Made by a program: the position numbers and the translations under genes. Below, in pieces: positions 55,866-64,000 of a DNA stretch of 64,000 nt. The notes under the pieces are model-generated. The model searched no databases. It was not told where the DNA came from and saw only the letters and a program-made list of their open reading frames with translations. Numbering within the stretch: the stretch's first letter is position 1; each line of letters opens with the position of its first letter. Source of the stretch: Daphnia pulex (lineage: Eukaryota > Arthropoda > Branchiopoda > Diplostraca > Daphniidae); NCBI RefSeq assembly GCF_021134715.1, contig NC_060028.1, positions 9,337,482 through 9,401,481 of the forward strand, given 5' to 3'.

Positions 55866-56726
55866 CCTGTTTCGTCGGCCAAACAGTATCAAACTCGCAG
55901 CTCATTCTCATCCAGAACATACCATCGGTGACAGTAAACAGGTGAGTTCAGTGAGTTCACGAATCACGAGATATTTCGAAAGATCGGCCTACGTGATTCT
56001 TTAACCGCCTAAAAGACGTGGATAGATGATGACAGATCTCGGCAATTAGCCAAGATTTATTTTAGATCCGTTATAATGTACGTGGTCAGCACATTCAAAA
56101 AGGTCAAATAGGAGCATTGTTGTTGTAAAATCGATTTCACAACTCAAATTCGCTGCAGATTTGATCGTCGCTTGAAGGCAACAAGCTTTCTTACAAGAGT
56201 AATTTTTTGAATTACATGCGGAACTCTGCTGGCAATATTTTACGTTTTATTGATTATATCTTATCTTATGTATTCATCCGCTTTTCCTTCATTACACTCC
56301 TTTATTCGCCCATTTTGTTGACATCGATTCAGTTTCAAGTGGCCGCAAGGCTGCGCGCGCCTCGATCCCAAAATGCGCGTGTTTAGGTACTAAAACCTCC
56401 CGCTATCTACGTACATGCTTCCCCTTCACTCGACCTCAAGTCAGTAGTCTGTAAAGTCGCAAGTGTGTCCATAGCGTCTCTTTCGAGAAAACACACAACA
56501 TCTAGTGACTTTCATCTTTTTTTAATAGATTTCCTTTTTTTATTTTGTAATCAACTTTCTTTTAATTATCGAATGCTTGCCTTGAAGTATGCCCTTGATT
56601 TTGCAAGATTTCCCAGGTTTGATTGGATTGCTTTCTAGTAATGACCACATTGTTTGTTTTTTTGTAGTCAGTAATGATGTGAGATGTAATTGCCCAAACT
56701 GTCTGTTTTAGTTACTCCAGTGATTT

Positions 56727-56836
56727 ATGAAGACTGTCTTACCACTCTGCACAACATTAAAGCTGCACAATGCTTGTCGTTTTGACGGAAAGGCTTGCCC
56801 CAATCTTGGAATGGCTCAAAAGCGTCGCTGGATATA
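56727..56836 (+). promoter_or_regulatory. Upstream ORF overlapping the start of the phosphatase-only gene
   Basis: ATG at 56727 with T at -3 (weak context) opens about 36 codons (MKTVLPLCTT onward) in another frame and meets a TAG formed across the splice junction with 57261. The main ATG at 56770 has A at -3, so leaky scanning is plausible. Confidence 0.5.
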
Positions 56837-58630
56837 GTAAGTCGTAGAAACGTTTGTTTGTTTTGGTTTGGTTTGGTTTGGTCTCTCGTCCAGCCTAGAC
56901 TCTTTTCAGTCTTTTGGCTTTAACAATCATTATTATAACTTAATGCTTGAGACTAGTGTAGGTTGCAATGCATTCACTAGCTATATAGCTCCGAAATTTC
57001 AACCTTGGGGAAGTTGAGAGTAACGGCTTTTGTTTGTTTTTTTGGGAGGGATTTTTCCATCATGTATGCATTCCAAGGAACATATATATCCACCCCTTAT
57101 TTGAAATGAAACTTGGAGCCAACTCAGCCAAGACGAGATTTAACTTAAAACCAGTTTTTAATGATATTTCTCCGCCGAGGGAAATAATCTTTTGGCTTTT
57201 GATTTTCCTAGCTACATTTTTTAAAATTCCTTTTTGTTTTCTTTATTTAATTTTTTACAGGCGTGGTTGAATCGAACTGGAAGGCATTAAACGTTTCTAA
57301 TACACAAAGGAATAAGGATCCATCCCTTATCGACTGCAATCCCCGGATGAATTATTCTGTTCCGTTAGCTACTGGTCACTCGTCATCGCTGTTGGATCTG
57401 TCTACTAATCCAGATGATTGGATTCTACTTGACGGCAGTAAAGTGTCGGTGAGTTTTTTTTATAAATAACCTTGTGAATTGGTTTCCTGTTCCCCAAGTG
57501 AAAACCAAGGTTATTACTAATTCTTTTGTTTTGTCTGCAGTTTATGAGACTTTCTAACCTGTCTTCCAATTCGAAGAAGGATCTATGCCGAAAGTTAGGG
57601 GGTGCCAATGGCCAGCAGGATGTTTATGTGCTGGGTGTTTCCTACAGTGACGCACAATCTCTTTCTGGTTGTCGAGATTATCCTAAGGCCAATTGCCACA
57701 CTTTGCCTCGCTGCCGAAGTTACCGATTGCGAAAAACTCAATTGATGGCCGAGCCGTTCGACACGCTTTCATCAATAACTAGTCGGGCCAATAATGAAAG
57801 CCGCACACTTTACTTCAGTCGGGTACTACTGGCTTGATTATTATTGCTTCCAAGTTGGCGTTTTTCTAAATCAAATTTGTGTCATCTAATTACGTTGATA
57901 GCATGGCGAGAGCGAGTACAACGTTCTCGGAAAAGTTGGAGGCGACGCGGACCTTTCCCCGCGGGGCTATCAGTACGCGGATAGTTTAGCCGAGTACGTC
58001 AACGGTACTTTGGGTAACACTCCGGGATTCAAACTATGGACTTCTTGTTTGAAACGCACCATTCAAACGGCTAAAAACATTGAAGCTCCTCGAGAACATC
58101 TGGATGCGCTTAATGAACTCGATACTGGCGTTTGTGACGGACTCACTTACGAAGAGATTGCTGAACGCTATCCAATCGAGTTTGCTGCTCGCGACGACGA
58201 CAAATTTCATTATCGTTATCCAGAAGGCGAATCTTATTTTGATCTGCTCCTTCGCGTCAAGCCTGTCCTGGACCGGCTGAAGGTCGAAAACAATGTTCTG
58301 GTGATCGCACACCAAGCAGTTCTGCGCTGCCTTTTGGCAGCCTTGCTCAAAAAAGATGAAAAAGAACTGCCCTACATCCATACACCACTCCATACAGTGA
58401 TGCGACTGTCGTTTAAACCTGCCGATGGCGGTTGCCATCTGGACCTTATCCCGCTGAGCATCGAATGTGTCGAAACGCACAGAGCCAAACCCGAGGTAAC
58501 ATTTCTTTCACGGTCTAGTTCTTTTGTTTGAAGACTAATCAATTCGACAAAACCCTTCTATAATATTTAGAATTGCAGTCTCACACGAACGGCTGAGGAG
58601 GCCTGTGTTACAGTTCCTGCCCATTTCTAA
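56770..58630 (+). CDS. Stand-alone fructose-2,6-bisphosphatase derived from PFKFB, kinase lost
   Basis: Exons 56770-56836, 57261-57448, 57541-57822, 57902-58495 and 58571-58630 encode about 396 residues. Residues from about 175 match the PFKFB phosphatase half: SRHGESEYN with the phospho-accepting His, [78 protein letters not shown]. The exon break inside RHGE is the same as in the full-length gene at 28259/28348, showing common origin. The first 175 residues are unrelated (Ser/Asn-rich, with FMRLSNLSSNSKK and a Cys/Arg patch) and contain no Walker A, so it cannot be a 6-phosphofructo-2-kinase. Predicted to lower fructose-2,6-bisphosphate, similar in outcome to TIGAR but of different descent. 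Substrate preference untested. Confidence 0.9.
56860..56882 (+). repeat. TTTGG short tandem repeat
   Basis: About four TTTGG units near the start of intron 2 of the phosphatase-only gene. Confidence 0.85.
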
Positions 58631-59828
58631 TGCAATATGTTTCAGGCATGGAAGGAATTTGTTTTGCACGATTCTCTGGCGCAGATTTGTTTTAATCGAT
58701 GGGGTTTCGCCTGTACGGTCGATTTCTCTCATCCTTGATTATTTTCCATATTATAACCATTTTTTATACATATATATATATCTGTGATTATATTCGCATA
58801 ATGTACTGAGTGCTTCAATAACTTAAAAGTATATTCGGGGATTCTTTTTGTTTCTTTTATAAATATGCAAAAGAGAATACAACTCTGGTTAAATGGCTTT
58901 AAAAATCAGCCCAGAACCTGCCTGTTTCCTTAAAATCTGCCTTTTTAATTGCTGCCGATCTATTAGACTATTTTTAAAACTGGTCCAAGAACAAGGCAAA
59001 ATAAGAAATTCTTTTACCACGTACTCGCCAGTTCCAATTTTATTTTTAAAGACTTGCCGACGACCACGGTTCCGTTCGTAACCAACCCAAATGTCAGGGT
59101 CTTTGAGTTCACTTAGGAATTTGTTTAGAAAAATAATATTGTTGATCTTTTTAAATCATGTGCTCGAGGAATATTTAATTTATTTTAAATACGATACAAT
59201 TATTTCTTTTCATTTCTTAATATTTACAATACTACAAGAGGATGAAATTTTATATGGTTAAATTAATTCGTATTTCAAAAAAAATACAACGAGGTAGTCC
59301 CAAAAACCCAAACCTTTTTAAAGCTTCTTGCAGCCTTAATATTTCAATAACCTTGACTATTAATGACGAAGTTATTTTTGTAATATGGGTCATTTTAGTT
59401 GCATTGACGCATAGATTGGAAATATTCCAAATGGCCTGATGTTGCAGCCAATAATGAAAATAATGACTGAGGGAATCACAAAGAGCTGCAAAGAGTGCTT
59501 ATCTCTTTTTACAATTAAAAAAGTTTAATGTATTTGAAATGTAATTTTTTGCGTTAAATAAAACTTTGGCAGAGACGCAGAGTTTCTTAGTGCCGACTGC
59601 CGAGTGCCGACTGCGGCTTGCGCTTGCCGGCCGCTGCCCGTTGGTGTGTGAGGAAATATTTGAAAGTGTTGCAATGTTGCATGCTTGCAGACGAATATTT
59701 CGTTTGTTATTGCCATTCAGTCATGTGGTTGGTGATTCGCCTCACCTTCAAAAGTCCACGTCCACGATTAAAGTTTAGTATTAAAATTTAAAAGAACATT
59801 AAGTCTCCTGGAAGTTGAACATTGTAAA
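58631..59828. other. Intergenic before NUFIP1
   Basis: A/T-rich with a short GC-rich island (59580-59645) that includes repeated CCGACTGCC-like units. Likely holds the NUFIP1 promoter. No exon seen. Confidence 0.5.
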
Positions 59829-61419
59829 ATGGCTTTACCCAATCCATTTGCTTTTGGAGCAGTTCCCAAACCGAGTTTTACTCACCTTTCTTCACCAAAG
59901 AATCAATCTTTAAATCCTGGGCCTGGATTACCACAAGCACCTCAACCTCAATATAGCAGTGTCAGCGTGACAAGAACGCAACTTAACGATACGAAACACA
60001 CCAATTTTGGTTTCCAAAAGAACGGTTTTCAAAGCTCACAATATCAATCATTCTCATGTGATCGATGTGACCGCTCATTTAGATCTCAAGAACTTTTGGA
60101 TTCTCATATAGCTGAACACATTCCTTGTGGAATAAATGGCTGTCCGTTTGTAGCCCATCCTAAAATCGTGGAGAAGCACATTCAAATGCAGCATGAAACA
60201 GGCCTTGCTGATCAAATTATGAGACTCAACACGCCAGAAGAGATACAAAAGTGGAGGGAGGAAAGAAAGAAGTAGTACTCAATGTTTATTAATTGTGTAA
60301 TGTGATTTTAATGGTTTTTATTTAGTCGATTTCCCTCAACTGCTAATGTTGCACGACGACAGGCTGAACAGAAAGAAAAGTTAGAAAGAGGAGAAGTCCT
60401 TTATGAACCTAAAAAAAGATTTGGTATGGTGTGATAAAATACTTTTATTCTTGAATAAAAATAATTAATAAATCCTTTTTTGTAGCCAAGGGTAGAAATG
60501 AAAGAGGGCAAGGTGAGAAAGGAAAAGGATGGGATGCAAGAAGAAATCAAAACAAGAAAAACAAGAGACAAGAAACAGATGAAACTAGATGTGATACTCA
60601 GCAAGTTATATCAGAATTTTCACAAAAGCTTCTTCTAGCAAATGAAACAAAGTCATTCAACACCACAAAAACTCACGAAGCAACAATGGGTCTGAATTTA
60701 TTTATACTCATAAAAGTTATACTCTCATGAAACTTTTTATTAATTATTTTCTTCTTTAATTTCAATCTCTTTGCTTTTTAGTACAAGTAAAAAAGGAACT
60801 TAGTGATGGCGAATTAGATTCGGATAACGAAGGAGAAAAGGCGAAAGCCGCGGCAATTCCTGGTAGCAATGCCCTAGCTCATTTGATGACCTATGCTTCC
60901 GATTCTGAAGAAGAAGGAGCAGGTAAAAAACACTATGCCATAATATCCATACCCACACTTATATTTTCTGAAGTTTTAGATGCTAAGAAACCAAAATTGG
61001 TTTCAGAAGAAAGTGAAAAGAATGTAAAAAATGTTGAAAAAGAAAAGGCAGAACATTTAACTAAACCATCTAAACAAGCCAAACGTCGAAAGAAGGCGAA
61101 AGCACAAAAAAACATACCAGATGTTCCTGCGATTAAAGAACTCATTCGTCCTAAAAGACTGACACTTTTGCAAAAGGTCTTGTTCTATTTTAAAGTTTAA
61201 TTTAAATTGTTTCCCTAAAAAAATGTATTTTTACAGCTATTGCAAGGGGAAATTTTACATGAACGTAACGTTATCCTCCAATGCGTGCATTACATTGTCC
61301 AACAGAATTTCTTCGGCTTTGATGAAGGAAACATGCCACGTACAATAACAGTTGCGGCGGAAGTGAAAGACACATCTTCCTCTCAAACAAATAATCCGTT
61401 AGTTAAAATTGAGTTGTAA
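59829..61419 (+). CDS. Nufip1: NUFIP1, box C/D snoRNP assembly factor
   Basis: Six or seven exons (59829-60271, 60326-60423, about 60486-60687, about 60782-60921, about 60981-61176, about 61237-61419). A Pro/Gln-rich start, a C2H2 finger (CDRCDRSFRSQELLDSH), a second Cys/His cluster (CGINGCPFVAHPKIVEKH) and the conserved EIQKWREERK; then Arg/Lys-rich and acidic SDSEEE stretches, and the C-terminal RLTLLQKLLQGEILHERNV block ending with NFFGFDE, which is characteristic of NUFIP1. The protein recruits SNU13 and ZNHIT3 during C/D snoRNP assembly, and has been proposed as a ribosome-autophagy receptor in mammals (family knowledge). No loss of key residues seen. The donor following ACAATG at 60687 is weak (GTCTGA), so that boundary is less certain. 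Confidence 0.92.
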
Positions 61420-62284
61420 GTTTGTAGGTTCTCACCGCCTTGAATATATCGAAAGCTGAATGGTGTGTTAAAACTTTTTTTATATTTCTGTTAGAAGAAC
61501 GCATTAGCTTTCGTCGTCTTTTTTATCATGTAAGCTTGTTCTTAGCACGGGCCGGCACTGTTTGGTTTCTTTTTCTATTTGCCATCGGATTGATTGATTG
61601 CAGGAACAAAAATTTTGAGACCACTACCACAGAAGTGCTGGTTAACAAGAGAGGGGGGGGGGCATTGACAACAAGCTTACAGAAATACCAGCCTTGTTTA
61701 TTAGGAATTTCAAACGAACGTTAACGAATAAGTTTCTAAAGAGAAAGAAGAAAATAACGGCTCGATACTATCAAATCAAAGAATGACAAAACCAGAGGAG
61801 AGACGCCGCAAATGTTACTTGTCGTACAAGTCCTGGTGATGGTGTCGCGTTTTGATGTCAGGTGTCGTTAAATTACATTCCGACTTGTAACTACACCGAC
61901 TTCGCAACCAGATTCTTCGCCATTTCCAATTGGAATGATCAGTTTAGGTAAGTCTAAGTTTACTAGACATTTCCATGTAAACTTTCGCCCTACCACAATG
62001 TTGCACTGCCTAATGTCGGATGTTACGTTTGCTTCTGTGTTTGTACTTTTTTTCCAGTTGAGTTTTACAGTGAAAATTTAGCCACGGTTTGATTTTGAAA
62101 AGTGATGAGGTATTTCCACACCATTCGACCAAGCTTAATCGAAAGTGAACAATTCTAAGGCATGTAAGTGAATCGCTGGAGTTTTGACTTTTCGAAATAA
62201 GATCAATTTTTTAATCTACTTCAATTTATTTTGTGAAAGCATGCCGAATATCTTTTGCCTTGCTCCACGTGATCGCTGCCGTGT
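61420..62284. other. Intergenic, includes a 10-base G run
   Basis: A run of about ten G near 61663. No exon supported; frames at 61440-61724 lack motifs. Confidence 0.5.
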
Positions 62285-62609
62285 CCTTCACGCTTGAAGG
62301 TCACGGTGAACATTACGTGTAAAACTGTCAATGCGGTGGTGTAGAGGTTGGGTGAGAAAGGTACGTGTTTCGTCATTATCAAGCAGGTATAATAGCCCCA
62401 AGGCTCAGCCGTTTGGTATTCATTTTGATTTTTGTAGACCCATCCCCAGCAACGCCAACCTAAAAGAAGGAAAGGCCATTTTGCATTTCCTTCGCGCTTG
62501 AAGGTCACGGAGATCATTACATAAAACGTATCATGCGACGGCGGAGAGGTTGGGTGAGAAAGGTACGTGTTTCATCATTATCAAACAGGTACAATACCCG
62601 CAAGGCTTA
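62285..62609 (+). repeat. Two copies of a 120-base promoter block with AGGTCA sites
   Basis: Copy 1 62285-62407 and copy 2 62489-62609 share many blocks, including GGTTGGGTGAGAAAGGTACG, a CATTATCAA stretch and CAAGGCT, with small differences. Each carries TGAAGGTCA, an extended nuclear-receptor half-site (62295-62303 and 62499-62507). Confidence 0.85.
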
Positions 62610-62633
62610 AGAGGTGAGGGTGATCAAAAAATC

Positions 62634-62669
62634 GTATAAAAAGGAGAGAGAAAAGGCCAGAGACATCAG
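62634..62669 (+). promoter_or_regulatory. TATA box and TCAGT initiator of the Tyr-rich gene copy 1
   Basis: GTATAAAAAGG at 62634-62644 and TCAGT at 62665-62669, about 30 bases apart. Confidence 0.75.
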
Positions 62670-62755
62670 TCGAGTGAGCATCTCCGACACGGCAACAACT
62701 GCAGCGCACTATCTGTCACCATCTACCTTCTTCACCGTATTGCCAATTCGCATCC

Positions 62756-63733
62756 ATGGGTAAATATTCTGTCTTTACATGGAGTTTTCTATTAATACCA
62801 ATTATTTTCTGTTTGTTAATGTGTAAATTATTATTGAATATTTATGTTTTAATTTGTTTACTGTCTAGTTAATAAGGCGTCGTATGCTGTTGGGTGTTGT
62901 ATCGTTGATTGGTGGGTCGACCACTGGTTTGCTGATGTCTCCTTGGTATGGCGGATACCAAACCACAACGCCGCCGCCTTACTACCCAAAAGCAACTTAC
63001 GCAACAACCAGTTCCTGCACCGAGGTCTTCAAGTACTACACCATTAAAGCACCGGAGTTTTAAACCACAACTTACGCTGCCCCTGGGCACTACCGGCCAC
63101 TACACTGACGCCCTGAAGTATTACTCTGCCCCGAGTTACTACACCACCAAGGCGACGGAGCATGACTACGCCTGCTGCCCCATCCTACTACACCGAGACT
63201 CCCAAGTATTACTCTGTTCTCAGCTACTTATTGCACCGATTATCCTAAATACTGCTCTGTTCCCAGCTACTACACCGAGGCTCCCGCTGATTACTCCACC
63301 CAAACGGTCGAATACTACACCGAAGCGGTTAAGTACTACTCTGCCGCGATCTACACAACCACAACTGAGGCGGCCATGTATTACGCAGTCCCGACTTCCT
63401 ACACAGAAGCTGCTCTTTCGTACTACGTTGAACAGAAATACTACACTGATGCTCTAGTTTACTACACCACGACCTACGCTACACCGCAGCCCCCAAGTAC
63501 TACACCGAAGAAGCCGCTTTTTACACACCAACGTATGCTGCCTAGTTTACAACACCGATGCTCCTCAGTACTACATCACTAAGGCACCGTAATTCTACAC
63601 GTCTATGTATGCTGCTCCTGCCTACTACACCGAGGCCCCGCATTACTACAACACTGAAACGCTCAAGTACTACACTACAACCTACGCTGCCCCGAGCTAC
63701 TACACCTACGTCCCGAAGTATTACTGTGCGTAA
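62756..63733 (+). pseudogene. Disrupted tyrosine/threonine-rich repeat gene, copy 1
   Basis: A 4-base exon ATGG (62756-62759) joins to 62869 after a 109-base intron, as in the downstream copy. The main exon is a string of TAC-TAC-ACC units encoding YYT-(E/D)-A-P/L-KYY type repeats, but the frame changes repeatedly: stop after KAPEF near 63060, later stops near 63246 and 63544, and frame switches between them. Compared with copy 2 the signal-peptide region is two bases shorter (TTAATAAGGC versus TTATCTATGG). The family looks like secreted cuticle or matrix Tyr-rich proteins. Sequencing error in a repetitive region is the alternative; several independent breaks argue for decay. Confidence 0.65.
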
Positions 63734-63770
63734 AAGGAGTCGTCAAAAAAAAAAAGAAGTCGTGCCCGAA

Positions 63771-64000
63771 CTGCAGTGCCCTATCTGTCACCAACTGCAT
63801 TCCTCAGCGTGTAACCGATTCGCAATTATGGGTAAATATTCTTATTTTTACTTGTTTTGTATTCGTTATATTTTGTATCAATTATATATTTTTTTCTATT
63901 TTTTAATATGCCTGTTAATATTTAATATTAATTTTTAAATTTATTTACTGTTTAGTTATCTATGGTGTCGTGCTCCTGTTGGGTGTTGTATCGTTGTTGG
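63771..64000 (+). CDS. Tyrosine-rich gene copy 2, 5' part only
   Basis: The 5' UTR (from CTGCAGTGCCC at 63771) resembles the copy 1 UTR (62699 onward). ATGG at 63828-63831, a GTAAATATTC donor, and the next exon from 63956 give MVIYGVVLLLGVVSLL, a good signal peptide, before the window ends. Unlike copy 1, the frame is intact here. No separate TATA box was seen between 63690 and 63770, so the promoter may be absent or shared. Confidence 0.6.

Noticed and set aside
58034-58480. 148-codon minus-strand frame.
   Set aside because: Exact shadow of the phosphatase exon, without motifs.
63750-63830. CPICHQLHSSAC looks like a zinc-finger start.
   Set aside because: It lies in the 5' UTR shared with copy 1 and in a frame that copy 1 does not keep.

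Overview
The window looks like a piece of an arthropod nuclear genome, most likely a branchiopod crustacean such as Daphnia. I infer this from gene content, short introns (mostly 60-120 bases), TATA boxes followed about 30 bases later by arthropod TCAGT-type initiators, and tandem families of small secreted or tyrosine-rich proteins. No database search was possible; all identities come from reading translated exons. I saw no bacterial genes, CRISPR array, tRNA, rRNA or intact transposon.

Layout. (1) 120-7162, +: 3' part of an ABCA-family lipid transporter, cut by the window edge. (2) 7689-15918, +: a secreted protein with a degenerate GH18 (chitinase-like) domain followed by a very long Ser/Thr-rich mucin region with acidic Ser-Gly motifs. 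(3) 16313-16650: frameshifted relic resembling an EamA/SLC35G transporter. (4) 18703-23952, +: three consecutive genes for secreted precursors sharing a hydrophobic stretch, an RKKR/RKRR cleavage site and a Cys-containing tail. (5) 24522-24807, +: a 74-residue membrane protein. (6) 25606-29309, +: PFKFB (6-phosphofructo-2-kinase/fructose-2,6-bisphosphatase) with two alternative first coding exons. (7) 30750-35688, +: 6-phosphofructokinase (PFK) with a pair of 109-nt duplicated, probably mutually exclusive exons. (8) 36857-41121, +: CRTC (CREB-regulated transcription coactivator). (9) 43129-47490, -: the histone H3K9 methyltransferase G9a/EHMT. (10) 48066-52669, +: Vps11, divergent from G9a, with an NPF-rich C-terminal tail. 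(11) 54313-54916, +: TAF10. (12) 56770-58630, +: a second PFKFB-derived gene that has no kinase domain but keeps every recognisable bisphosphatase residue. (13) 59829-61419, +: NUFIP1. (14) 62285-64000: duplicated promoter block, a disrupted tyrosine-rich gene, and the start of a second copy.

How the genes fit together. The most striking theme is glycolytic control. PFKFB makes and destroys fructose-2,6-bisphosphate, the main allosteric activator of animal PFK, and lies immediately upstream of PFK on the same strand. About 21 kb further on is a paralogue that should only be able to destroy the activator. The PFK exon pair swaps a segment that in bacterial PFK carries an effector-site glutamate. 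Two PFK family switches (alternative exons in PFK, alternative starts in PFKFB) plus a phosphatase-only enzyme would give isoform-level control of the same metabolite. Four introns in the window use GC instead of GT at the donor, two of them in G9a.
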